This document shows, one piece after another, positions 1-6,860 of a stretch of DNA of 17,509 bases (position 1 is the first letter of the stretch; every line of letters begins with the position of its first letter). The translations under genes and the position numbers were made by a program. The stretch is taken from positions 1 through 17,509 of the forward strand of contig JACQPS010000358.1 of NCBI GenBank assembly GCA_016207445.1, written 5' to 3'. The notes below the pieces were generated by a model. The model did no database searches. It worked only from the letters and a program-made list of their open reading frames with translations, and was not told where the DNA came from. The DNA comes from Gemmatimonadota bacterium (GTDB lineage: Bacteria; Gemmatimonadota; Gemmatimonadetes; Longimicrobiales; RSA9).

Positions 1-192
1 GCACCCGGCCGCGCGCTCCCCGCACACGCGCGCCGGACGCTTGCGCGGCTGTGCCTGGGCGAAATCGTGCCCCTGGAACGCCACGGTGCGCACTGGCAGC
101 TCCTGGGCCGTTTCGTCGCCCACCACGTTGCCGACCAGGCCGCGGTGCGCTCGCTGAACTTCCTGGCGGAAACCCTCGAACGCGATGCGTAG
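1..192 (+). CDS. C-terminal fragment of an unidentified protein upstream of selB
   Basis: An open frame enters from the left edge in frame 1 and ends at TAG 190-192, giving about 63 residues of a C-terminus. It is rich in Leu, Ala, Arg and His and looks helical (for example RTLARLCLGEIVPLERHG and FVAHHVADQAAVRSLNFLAE). Its stop overlaps the selB start by 8 bases, so the two genes are almost certainly translated from one mRNA. I do not recognise the family. It does not resemble the C-terminus of SelA, the commonest selB neighbour. A helical chaperone such as the TorD type, which accompanies formate dehydrogenases, is possible but unsupported. The CDS call rests on the open frame, the GC-rich codon pattern and the tight coupling to selB. 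Confidence 0.6.
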   Translation, partial: APGRALPAHARRTLARLCLGEIVPLERHGAHWQLLGRFVAHHVADQAAVRSLNFLAETLERDA

Positions 193-2119
193 ACTGATCC
201 TGGGCACAGCCGGCCACATCGACCACGGCAAGACCACGCTGATCCGGGCGTTGACCGGGATCGACACGGATCGACTGCCCGAGGAAAAGCGGCGCGGCAT
301 CACCATCGATCTGGGTTTCGCCAACCTGCCGCTCCCGGACGGCAGCGAGCTGGGCATCGTGGACGTGCCCGGCCACGAGGCCTTCGTCCGCAACATGCTG
401 GCGGGGGCGACCGGCATCGACCTGGTGCTGCTCGTGGTGGCTGCGGACGAAGGCATCATGCCGCAGACGCGCGAGCACCTGGCCATCGTCGAGCTGCTGG
501 GCGTACGCGGCGGGGTCGTCGCGGTGACCAAGACCGATCTGGTCGAACCGGACTGGCTGGAGCTGGTCCTCGAGGAGCTGCGCGCCGAGCTGGCGAAGAC
601 CGTATTCGCGCAGGCGCCGATCGTCGCCGTCTCTGGCACTTCTGGTGTCGGGCTGGACGAGCTCAGGGACGCGCTGCGTCGCGCCGCGACCGAGATCGAG
701 GAGCGCAGCGCCGACGACCTCTTTCGGCTGCCCGTCGACCGTGTGTTCACCGTCCGGGGCACGGGCACCGTCGTGACCGGTACCGTCTGGAGTGGTGGTC
801 TGTCGAAGGACCAGGCGGTGCGCGTGCTGCCGCAGGGCGTGGCCGCGCGCGTACGGGGAACTCAGGTTCACGGCCACGAGGTGGACGGCGTATCGGCGGG
901 GCAGCGGGCGGCCGTGGCGCTGGCAGGGGTGGAGCGGGAGCAACTGGAGCGAGGTTGCGTGCTGGTGGTGGATCCCGAATGGCAACCCACACGGATGCTG
1001 ATCGCGCGGTTGCGCCTCATCCCGGAGACGCCCTGGAGCATACGGCCGCGGCAACGCCTGCGCTTCCATCTGGGGACGGCCGAGGTGATGGCCCGCGCGG
1101 CCCTCCTGGAGGGCAGCGAGCTGGGGCCCGGGGAAGAGGGGTGGGTACAACTCCGGCTCGAGGCGCCGGTCGCGGCGCGGGCGGGCGACCGCTTCGTGGT
1201 TCGCTCCTATTCGCCCATGACCACCATCGGCGGCGGCTGGATTGCCGAGCCGCTACCCGCCAAGCGCAAGCGCCTGACGGCGGTCGAGCGTGAGCGGTTG
1301 ACCACCATTCTGACTGGCACCGTGGAGGATGCGGTCGCCGCCCGCGTGCGCGGCAGCGGCTGGCAAGGCATCCACGCCGCGCGCCTCCCCATCGAGGTCC
1401 CGCACCGCCCGCGGGAAGTGCACGAGGCAGTGCGACGCCTCGAGCACACGGTGCTGCTGCGCCTGGGCCAGCAACTCTTCCCGGCGGAGCTCGCGGCGGA
1501 AGCCCGGGCCCTCCTGATGGAGGCTGTCTCCCGCTTCCACGCTCAGGATCCGCTGCGGCCCGGCATCGACCGCGAGGAGCTACGACGCGCTCTACCCGCG
1601 CAGGCTGCGCCCGCCCTGGCGGAGGCTGTGCTCGAAGCACTCCTCTCCGAGGGAACTCTGCAAGCGCGCGGCGGCACCGTCGCGCGCGCCGGCTTCCTGC
1701 CTACCCTCACGCCGGATCAGGCCCGTGCCCGCGACCAGTTGCTCGCGGCCTTCGAGTCGGCCGGCCTCGCCCCGCCCGGTCTCGACGAGCTGCCCCAGCC
1801 GCTGCGTAGCAGGAGCGACCTGTGGCCCCTCTTGAAACTGCTCGAGCTCGACGACCGTATCGTCCAACTGGCAAACGAGTTGTACATCGCTACCGCCGCA
1901 CTCGATCGCGCCGTGGAGGCGCTGCGCCAGCACCTCACGGGCCGCGCCGGACTCACCCCGGCCGACTTCAAGCAGGTACTTCCGGTCTCCCGCAAGTTCC
2001 TCATTCCGCTGCTCGAGTACTTCGACCGGACGGGCATCACCGCCCGGCGCGGTGATGAGCGCTCGCTGCGCACACCGGCTGAAACTTCTGTTTCGGGCCC
2101 GGCCGCTGGCGGAGCTTGA
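185..2119 (+). CDS. selB: Selenocysteine-specific translation elongation factor SelB
   Basis: SelB is the GTPase that delivers selenocysteinyl-tRNA(Sec) to the ribosome at UGA codons marked by a SECIS hairpin. The 644-residue length is close to the usual 610-640. The N-terminus carries the G-domain motifs: GHIDHGKT (residues 10-17, P-loop), DVPGHE (60-65) and TKTD (115-118), the last being the SelB-like form of NKxD. EF-Tu-like beta-barrel domains follow at about 185-350. The C-terminal third (about 375-625) has the tandem winged-helix architecture that binds SECIS RNA, ending in the typical segment LTPADFKQVLPVSRKFLIPL near 590. The ATG at 185 gives the family N-terminus. It overlaps the previous gene by 8 bases and has no clear Shine-Dalgarno, so translational coupling is likely. 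The gene is intact and pairs functionally with the tRNA-Sec at 11649-11745. Confidence 0.97.
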   Translation: MRRLILGTAGHIDHGKTTLIRALTGIDTDRLPEEKRRGITIDLGFANLPLPDGSELGIVDVPGHEAFVRNMLAGATGIDLVLLVVAADEGIMPQTREHLAIVELLGVRGGVVAVTKTDLVEPDWLELVLEELRAELAKTVFAQAPIVAVSGTSGVGLDELRDALRRAATEIEERSADDLFRLPVDRVFTVRGTGTVVTGTVWSGGLSKDQAVRVLPQGVAARVRGTQVHGHEVDGVSAGQRAAVALAGVEREQLERGCVLVVDPEWQPTRMLIARLRLIPETPWSIRPRQRLRFHLGTAEVMARAALLEGSELGPGEEGWVQLRLEAPVAARAGDRFVVRSYSPMTTIGGGWIAEPLPAKRKRLTAVERERLTTILTGTVEDAVAARVRGSGWQGIHAARLPIEVPHRPREVHEAVRRLEHTVLLRLGQQLFPAELAAEARALLMEAVSRFHAQDPLRPGIDREELRRALPAQAAPALAEAVLEALLSEGTLQARGGTVARAGFLPTLTPDQARARDQLLAAFESAGLAPPGLDELPQPLRSRSDLWPLLKLLELDDRIVQLANELYIATAALDRAVEALRQHLTGRAGLTPADFKQVLPVSRKFLIPLLEYFDRTGITARRGDERSLRTPAETSVSGPAAGGA

Positions 2120-2144
2120 CCCTTTCCGGGGCTGCGCCTATGAT
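2116..2144 (+). promoter_or_regulatory. Sigma-70-type promoter for the secreted FlgD/T9SS-like gene
   Basis: TTGACC (2116-2121) and TATGAT (2139-2144) are separated by exactly 17 bases. The -35 box overlaps the selB stop codon. Transcription would start near 2151 and give a leader of about 78 nt before the TTG start at 2229. Confidence 0.7.
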
Positions 2145-2180
2145 GGACGGGGCACAGGCTTTCAGACCAAGCTCGGGAGG

Positions 2181-2225
2181 CGTATCGCAACTTCGCTACG
2201 GCACGGTAGCACTGTGCGGAGGTGA
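2181..2225 (+). promoter_or_regulatory. Two tandem leader hairpins abutting a strong Shine-Dalgarno
   Basis: In the 5' leader, 2181-2200 folds as CGTAtCG/CGcTACG around loop CAACTT. Bases 2201-2217 fold as a 7-bp stem GCACGGT/ACTGTGC (one G.U pair) with loop AGC. The second hairpin ends on the base before GGAGGTGA (2218-2225), which sits 3 nt before the TTG start. The strong ribosome site supports that start. The hairpins could stabilise the mRNA 5' end or control access to the ribosome site; this role is inferred. Confidence 0.45.
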
Positions 2226-2228
2226 CGA

Positions 2229-2732
2229 TTGAGACGCGGCAGTAGCGTCGGTGTCATCCTCCTTCTCGCGTTCGGTGCGGTCGCGGGCCCCCTGGGGGCG
2301 CAGGAACCGGGGGGTGCCGAGCCACCGGGCGAGCGAGATCGCGGATTCCGACTGGAGCAGAATTACCCGAACCCGTTCAACCCGACGACCCGGATTCCGT
2401 TCTTCCTGCACGAGGAGTTGTTCGAGGCCGGCGGGACGGTGCTGGTGACGCTGCGCATCTACAACGTGCTGCAGCAGCTGGTGGCAGTGCCGACCGCGCT
2501 GAATCATCCAGACGGCAACGGGGTGCCGGTGAACCGGCTGACGTATACGACCGGCGGTCGCAAGGAAGCATTTTGGGATGGACTGGACCGGTCGGGGAAG
2601 AAGGTCGCGTCGGGCGTCTATTACCTGCAGTTGCGCGTGGACTGCCTGTCCGCGCCGGCGCTCGCCAAACCACTGCGCAGCGCGCGCGGCTGCGGGACGA
2701 GTCAAGTGCGCAAGATGGTCGTGACCAAGTGA
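2229..2732 (+). CDS. Secreted stand-alone FlgD-like / T9SS type A-like domain protein
   Basis: The 167-residue product starts at TTG 2229 behind a very good ribosome site. Residues 1-24 are a Sec signal peptide with hydrophobic core VILLLAF and likely cleavage after GAQ. The rest is essentially one domain of the FlgD-Ig / type IX secretion C-terminal type. It has the signature NYPNPFNPTT (45-54), a strand pair around VLVTLRIYNVLQQLV (71-85), and FWDGLDRSGKKVASGVYYLQL (115-135), and ends RKMVVTK. Normally this fold is the last 80-100 residues of a large secreted protein; here there is no passenger. An insertion at about 91-112 and a late loop with Cys139 and Cys155, which could form a disulphide, distinguish it. 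It has its own promoter and terminator, so it is a single-gene unit. Its role is unknown; an export-related or surface-anchoring function is inference. Confidence 0.85.
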   Translation: MRRGSSVGVILLLAFGAVAGPLGAQEPGGAEPPGERDRGFRLEQNYPNPFNPTTRIPFFLHEELFEAGGTVLVTLRIYNVLQQLVAVPTALNHPDGNGVPVNRLTYTTGGRKEAFWDGLDRSGKKVASGVYYLQLRVDCLSAPALAKPLRSARGCGTSQVRKMVVTK

Positions 2733-2752
2733 GGTCGCACCGCCAGGGCAAC

Positions 2753-2793
2753 ACCATGCGCCGGGGACCGCGCGGTTCCCGGCGCATGGTTTT
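2753..2793 (+). terminator. Rho-independent terminator of the FlgD-like gene
   Basis: ACCATGCGCCGGG (2753-2765) pairs perfectly with CCCGGCGCATGGT (2778-2790). An inner GACC/GGTT extends the stem to about 17 bp around loop GCGC. It is followed by TTTT at 2790-2793. It lies between convergent genes, and the T-run favours plus-strand termination. Confidence 0.85.
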
Positions 2794-2811
2794 GCCGCGT
2801 GGGGTCCGCGG

Positions 2812-3171
2812 CTAGCCGATGACGTACAGGAAACGCCCGCAGTGGTCGCAGTGCCGGATCTGGTCGTTGCGGGCGCTGTCGGTAGCCAGCGCAGTGGGAA
2901 TAGAAACGAAGCAGCCGTAGCAAATCCCCTGGATGACCGGTACGACGGCCCGACCCCGGCCGGAGGCGATGCGCGCGTAGCGGTTGCGGATTGCGGGCGT
3001 GAGCTGCGCCTCCATTTCGGCGATCTTGTGATCGAGCTCCTGAACCGCCTCCTCCACGTTCACGTGGAATTCCAGCTCCTCCACCTGGCGCTCGCGCTCG
3101 GTCTCGGCGAGCTCGCGGCGCTGCGTCTTCAGGTCCTGGATCTGTAGCAGGATCTCGAGCTGCGGGTGCAT
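2812..3171 (-). CDS. Short C4-type zinc-ribbon coiled-coil protein (DUF164/zf-RING_7-like)
   Basis: The product is 119 residues. Residues 4-60 form a charged helical coiled coil (LEILLQIQDLKTQRRELAE). The C-terminal part holds two cysteine pairs, CYGC (84-87) and CDHC (108-111), that would bind one zinc. This is the layout of the C4-type zinc-ribbon family found widely in bacteria next to other genes. Those proteins are usually about 230-250 residues with a longer coiled coil, so this is a half-length version. The ATG at 3171 lies 2 bases after the stop of the ptsN-like gene and has GGGGG upstream. A TTG at 3177 would add two residues and overlap that stop. The gene is clearly co-transcribed with the ptsN-like gene. 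The biochemical role is not known; nucleic-acid or protein binding is inferred from the zinc ribbon. Confidence 0.85.
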   Translation of the reverse strand: MHPQLEILLQIQDLKTQRRELAETERERQVEELEFHVNVEEAVQELDHKIAEMEAQLTPAIRNRYARIASGRGRAVVPVIQGICYGCFVSIPTALATDSARNDQIRHCDHCGRFLYVIG

Positions 3172-3173
3172 AC

Positions 3174-3626
3174 TCAAACCCCCTTTTGTTCGAGCAGGTC
3201 CAGGAACTCGTCCCGGTTCCGCAGTACGGCCAGCCGCTTCGGCACCTCGGGATCCTTCGCGAACTGCGCGATCTTCCCCAGGACGGGCAGGTACTGGTTG
3301 CTGACTTCCAGCGGTGGGGCGACGATCAGGAAGAAGTGGTGCACCGGCTGGTCGTCGATCGCCTTGAAGTCGACGCCCTCGGACTTGCGTGCGAACGCGA
3401 CGCGCAGGCGGTTGACCACGAGCGAGCGGCAGTGCGGGATCGCAATGCCGCGGCCGATCCCCGTCGAACCGAGGTTCTCGCGCCGTTTCAGCATCTTGAA
3501 CAGGATGCCCTCGCTCTTTTCATCCAGTTTCAGAAGTCCGATCAGCTCCTTCAGCAGGTCGTCTTTATCGTTGCTCTTGAGCTCCAGCTCGATCGCGTCT
3601 TTATGAAAAAACTCCCGTAGTTCCAT
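3174..3626 (-). CDS. ptsN: PTS EIIA-type (PtsN-like) phosphotransfer protein
   Basis: This 150-residue protein matches the fructose/nitrogen EIIA domain over its full length. The phospho-accepting histidine is His65 in GIGRGIAIPH. Nearby conserved features are the RRENLGST segment (48-55) and HHFFLIVAPP (about 95-104). Such proteins accept phosphate from HPr or NPr and usually regulate transporters, kinases or sigma-54-linked processes instead of moving sugar; no EIIB or EIIC is present here. The start is ATG 3626 with GGGAGG five bases upstream, and a near-consensus promoter lies at 3669-3697. It is the first gene of a two-gene operon with the zinc-ribbon protein. The fructose-EIIA and PtsN branches cannot be separated confidently by eye, so the symbol marks the subfamily resemblance. 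Confidence 0.88.
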   Translation of the reverse strand: MELREFFHKDAIELELKSNDKDDLLKELIGLLKLDEKSEGILFKMLKRRENLGSTGIGRGIAIPHCRSLVVNRLRVAFARKSEGVDFKAIDDQPVHHFFLIVAPPLEVSNQYLPVLGKIAQFAKDPEVPKRLAVLRNRDEFLDLLEQKGV

Positions 3627-3668
3627 ACCCGCCTCCCTGGTCCGGCGAACACGCCATCACGGGCGGAG

Positions 3669-3697
3669 AAGATACGCGGCGCGTTTGGGGGTGTCAA
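3669..3697 (-). promoter_or_regulatory. Promoter of the ptsN-zinc ribbon operon
   Basis: Read on the minus strand, a perfect TTGACA (plus positions 3692-3697) and TATCTT (3669-3674) are separated by 17 bases. The start codon follows at 3626, giving a leader of about 35 nt that includes GGGAGG. Confidence 0.8.
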
Positions 3698-3715
3698 AAG
3701 AACACCATGCGCGGA

Positions 3716-3744
3716 TTGATGATAGGGCCGCTGCCGCTTAGATT
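3716..3744 (+). promoter_or_regulatory. Promoter of dusB, probably producing a leaderless mRNA
   Basis: TTGATG (3716-3721), a 17-base spacer, then TAGATT (3739-3744). Only six bases separate the -10 box from the dusB ATG (3751), and there is no Shine-Dalgarno, so the transcript would start at or next to the start codon. The same -10 sequence TAGATT occurs at the tmRNA and tRNA-Sec promoters. Confidence 0.65.
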
Positions 3745-3750
3745 CGACTC

Positions 3751-4746
3751 ATGCCCGTCCATCTCTGGAAGCTGCTCGCTGGAGAACGCACGGCGCTCTA
3801 CCTGGCACCGCAGGCGGGAGTGAGCGAGTCCCCCTTCCGCCGCCTGTGCCGCCGGTTCGGCGCGGATGTGGTCGTGAGCGAATTCGTGAGCGCGGAGGGG
3901 ATCCGGCGGGGGAACGAGCGAACGCTGGAGCACCTGCGCTTCGATGATGCCGAGCGCCCGATCGGCGTGCAGCTCTTCGGCGCGGACCCTCGGGGATTGG
4001 CGGACGCAGCCGCGCTGGTGGCGGACGTGTACCGTCCGGATTTCATCGACGTCAACTTCGGCTGTCCGGTCAAGAAGGTGGTAAGCCGCAACGGCGGCTC
4101 CGGCTGCCTGCGGGACCTGGACCTGGTCGAGCGGCTTCTGCGCGCGGTCGTGCGCGCGACGCCGCTCCCCACCACGGTGAAGATCCGCAGCGGCTGGAGC
4201 GAAGAGCTGCGCGATCCGGTCGAGATCGCGCGGCGCTGCCAGGACGCCGGTGCGCGTGTGCTCACGCTGCATGCGCGCAGCCGAACGCAGATGTACTCCG
4301 GGCAAGCCGACTGGGATGAAATCGCAGCGGTGGTCGAGGCGCTCGAGATCCCGGTGATCGGCAACGGGGATGTCTGGACCGGGCAGGATGCTCGGCGCAT
4401 GCGGGATCACACGCGCTGCGCGGGCATCATGATCGCACGCGGCTCGCACGGCGCACCCTGGATTTTCGCCCAGGCGCGGGCCGCACTGGACGGCGCCCGT
4501 GTGCCGGCCGATCCGGATGCGCCGGAGCGGTTCCGGGTCGTGCTCGAGCACGCGCGCAACGCGATCGCGTTCGAGCGGGACGAGGAGCGTGCGATGATCG
4601 AGTTTCGCAAGCACCTGGGGTGGTACACGAAGGGTTTGCCGGATGGACGCGTGCTGCGGCAGCGGCTCTTCCAGGTGCGTCGCCTGGCGGAAGCCGAGCG
4701 CCTGCTCCAGGCGTACCTCGCGCAGGCCGAGCGGGTCGCGGCATGA
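3751..4746 (+). CDS. dusB: tRNA-dihydrouridine synthase (DusB family)
   Basis: This FMN enzyme reduces uridines in the tRNA D-loop using NADPH. The 331-residue product has the Dus TIM-barrel landmarks: the N-terminal LAPQAGVSESPFR (18-30), VQLFGADP (73-80), and the active-site motif DVNFGCPVKKVVSRNGGSG (100-118) with catalytic Cys105. It also has the flavin-binding stretch VIGNGDV and ARGSHGAPWIF near 230. Length and motif order match DusB. The ATG at 3751 is directly preceded by a promoter -10 box, suggesting leaderless translation. The TGA stop overlaps the larB ATG (ATGA), so dusB, larB and the GAF protein form one operon. Assignment to DusB over other Dus branches rests on the VKKVVSRNGGSG motif and length. 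Confidence 0.95.
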   Translation: MPVHLWKLLAGERTALYLAPQAGVSESPFRRLCRRFGADVVVSEFVSAEGIRRGNERTLEHLRFDDAERPIGVQLFGADPRGLADAAALVADVYRPDFIDVNFGCPVKKVVSRNGGSGCLRDLDLVERLLRAVVRATPLPTTVKIRSGWSEELRDPVEIARRCQDAGARVLTLHARSRTQMYSGQADWDEIAAVVEALEIPVIGNGDVWTGQDARRMRDHTRCAGIMIARGSHGAPWIFAQARAALDGARVPADPDAPERFRVVLEHARNAIAFERDEERAMIEFRKHLGWYTKGLPDGRVLRQRLFQVRRLAEAERLLQAYLAQAERVAA

Positions 4747-5537
4747 CTTCCGAGGGCGTGCTCCGGCTGCTGGAGGAGGTCGCGGCGGGGCGGGCCACGC
4801 CTGCCACTGCGCTGGAGCGGCTGGCGTGGCTGCCGCTGGAGGAGGTCGCCGACTCGGCGGCAGGGAACGTCGAGCCGTACGCGCGGCTCGATCACCATCG
4901 CGTCGTGCGCACCGGGTATCCCGAAGCCGTTTTGTGCGCGGGGAAGACGCCCGAGCAGGTCGTGGAGATCTGCGGCCGGCTCGCGGAACGCGGCCACGGC
5001 TTTCTGGCGACGCGCGCGGATGAGCCTGTGCGGGATGCGCTCGCCCGCAGTCATCCGAACGCGGTCGTCAACCGGCTCGCGCGCACCGTGCGCCTGGCGC
5101 CGGCCGAGCCCGTTGAGCCGCGGGGTCTCGGTCCCGTATTGGTCGTGAGCGCGGGCACGAGCGACCTTCCGGTCGCGGAGGAGGCGGCCGAGACCGCCCG
5201 CGCACTGCATAATCGGGTCGCATGCCTGTATGATGTCGGCGTGGCGGGCATCCACCGGCTCCTGCGCGAATCACAGGCGTTGCGTGGCGCCGCCGTCGTC
5301 ATCGCGGTCGCGGGGATGGAAGGGGCGCTGGCGTCGGTCGTCGGCGGGCTGGTTCGGGTCCCCGTCATCGCCGTGCCGACCAGTGTGGGGTACGGCGCCG
5401 CCTTCGGCGGCCTCTCCGCGCTGCTGGCCATGCTCACGAGCTGCGCGGCCGGCGTCACCGTGGTCAACATCGACAACGGCTTCGGTGCCGCCTGCGCGGC
5501 GACGCGCATCAACCAGCTGCAACCGGCGCCCTCCTGA
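4743..5537 (+). CDS. larB: Nickel-pincer cofactor biosynthesis protein LarB
   Basis: LarB carboxylates the pyridinium ring of nicotinic acid adenine dinucleotide and cleaves it, the first step toward the nickel-pincer nucleotide of lactate racemase-type enzymes. The 264-residue product has the LarB layout. An N-terminal helical part contains LDHHRVVRTGYPEAVLCAGKT (49-69). An AIR-carboxylase-like (PurE-related) domain spans about 130-258, with VVSAGTSDLPVAEEA, VGVAGIHRLL, VPTSVGYGAAFGG and SCAAGVTVVNIDNGFGA. Cys234 in the last motif sits where the family's catalytic cysteine lies. The start ATG overlaps the dusB stop. The partner genes larC and larE and any larA-type client are not in the window, so this is an orphan larB here; they could be elsewhere in the genome. 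Confidence 0.93.
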   Translation: MTSEGVLRLLEEVAAGRATPATALERLAWLPLEEVADSAAGNVEPYARLDHHRVVRTGYPEAVLCAGKTPEQVVEICGRLAERGHGFLATRADEPVRDALARSHPNAVVNRLARTVRLAPAEPVEPRGLGPVLVVSAGTSDLPVAEEAAETARALHNRVACLYDVGVAGIHRLLRESQALRGAAVVIAVAGMEGALASVVGGLVRVPVIAVPTSVGYGAAFGGLSALLAMLTSCAAGVTVVNIDNGFGAACAATRINQLQPAPS

Positions 5538-5542
5538 TCCCG

Positions 5543-6808
5543 GTGCGCCCCACGCCGCCCTTGTCTGCCGCCGGGCGCGCGGCGCACCAGCAACCCGGGC
5601 TACGTCTCTCGAGCCGGCGCGCCCGGCGCGGCCTTCTTGCCGGCGCCCTTTTTTACCTCGCCTCGCTGCTGCTTTCGCCCTGGCTGCCGGGGCCGGTCAT
5701 CGCCGGGGCCGGTCTGCTCGCGGCCGGCGTACTCGCGTACGGCGGGTGGCGCGCAGGCCGTCTTGCCGCCGAGCGGGGCGAGGCGCTGCGTCGCATCCGA
5801 GAGGAGGCGGCGCGTGGACGTGAGGGAGGAGAGGAGGTACGCGCGAGCCGCCGCCTGAACGAGCTCGAGGCTGCGCTGGAGCGCGTGCGGCGCAACGCGG
5901 GCGCGAGCCGCGCGATCCTGTGGGAAATCGACGAGGAGAATGCGCGCGCGCTGCCCCGGCTGGTGGCCGGTACCGCGAATCCCCCGCCGGTCGCGCTGGC
6001 CGGGGATCCGCTGGGCTGGGCCTGGTCGGAGAGGCTGCCACTCCGGCTCGAGGCACCGCCGCGCTGGGCGGCCGAGGCGGCGCGCGCGTGGGTGCGGCCG
6101 CTGGACGCCGCCGGCACGCGCTACGCCCTGTTCACGCTCGAATACGCGGGCGAGGCGCTTCCGGGAAGCGGAGCGCTGGAAGATGCGGCGTCGTTCCTGG
6201 AGGCGTTCGTCCGGATGCAGGGGAGGGAAGCGCTCGCCGCCGCGGCACACGAGCAGCTCGAGCGGGTGCTCGAGGTCTTGCGCCGGCTCCCTCGCGAAAC
6301 CGACGCACTCGCCTTCACGCGCGAGCTGGCAGAGGCGGCGTGCCGCCTGATCGGCGGCACGGGCGCGGCCGTCGCGGTCTGGCATGATGAGGCGGGCGAG
6401 GTGCTCGCGGTGGCCGGACGCGACGGCGGCCCGGCTCCGGGCGCGCCCTTCGGCGCGCGCGGCAGCGAGTTCGCGCTGGCGGCCCGCGGCGTCACACCGC
6501 TGGTGCGCGAGAACCGGAAGCTCGGCGACGAGCTCCCCGTCGTGGCCGAGGGCGAACGCTGGCTGGCCCGCCCCCGCTCCCTCGCCGTGATCCCGCTGCT
6601 GGAGGGTGCGCAGGGCGTGGTCGGGGTTCTGGGCGTCTGGAGCGCGGAGGCGCCCCGGCTGGACGCGCACGCGCTGGAGGTGCTGGAGGCGCTCGGCCCG
6701 TACGCGGCGTTTCACCTCCGCCAGGCCCGGCTCGCGGCCGCGCAGGCCGCCGTCGCGCCGCCGCAACCCGGGCCCGCGGCGCCCCGCCGCTGGCTGTCCG
6801 GGGAATAG
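5543..6808 (+). CDS. Membrane-anchored protein with two GAF-like domains
   Basis: The 421-residue product starts at GTG 5543, five bases after the larB stop, so it is the third gene of the dusB operon. Two hydrophobic segments (about 30-48, LLAGALFYLASLLLSPWLP, and 50-70) form a membrane hairpin. An Arg/Glu-rich coiled coil follows (about 76-118). Two sensory-type domains follow, at about 118-230 and 255-395. The second ends in the GAF-like strand pattern SLAVIPLLEGAQGVVGVLGVWS followed by helices. The last 25 residues are a Pro/Ala-rich tail. No histidine kinase, GGDEF, phosphatase or DNA-binding domain follows, so the output is unknown; it may act through a partner. The GAF call is from fold pattern, not from ligand residues, and the family is not one I can name. 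The alanine- and arginine-rich composition matches its neighbours. Confidence 0.75.
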   Translation: MRPTPPLSAAGRAAHQQPGLRLSSRRARRGLLAGALFYLASLLLSPWLPGPVIAGAGLLAAGVLAYGGWRAGRLAAERGEALRRIREEAARGREGGEEVRASRRLNELEAALERVRRNAGASRAILWEIDEENARALPRLVAGTANPPPVALAGDPLGWAWSERLPLRLEAPPRWAAEAARAWVRPLDAAGTRYALFTLEYAGEALPGSGALEDAASFLEAFVRMQGREALAAAAHEQLERVLEVLRRLPRETDALAFTRELAEAACRLIGGTGAAVAVWHDEAGEVLAVAGRDGGPAPGAPFGARGSEFALAARGVTPLVRENRKLGDELPVVAEGERWLARPRSLAVIPLLEGAQGVVGVLGVWSAEAPRLDAHALEVLEALGPYAAFHLRQARLAAAQAAVAPPQPGPAAPRRWLSGE

Positions 6809-6823
6809 CGCCGGTGGCCGCGA

Positions 6824-6852
6824 TTGACCCGGGAGCGGTTCTTGCCTAGATT
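6824..6852 (+). promoter_or_regulatory. Promoter of ssrA (tmRNA)
   Basis: TTGACC (6824-6829), a 17-base spacer, TAGATT (6847-6852). The mature tmRNA begins at 6861, eight bases beyond the -10 box, the expected start distance for a stable RNA gene. Confidence 0.85.
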
Positions 6853-6860
6853 TGTGTTGC

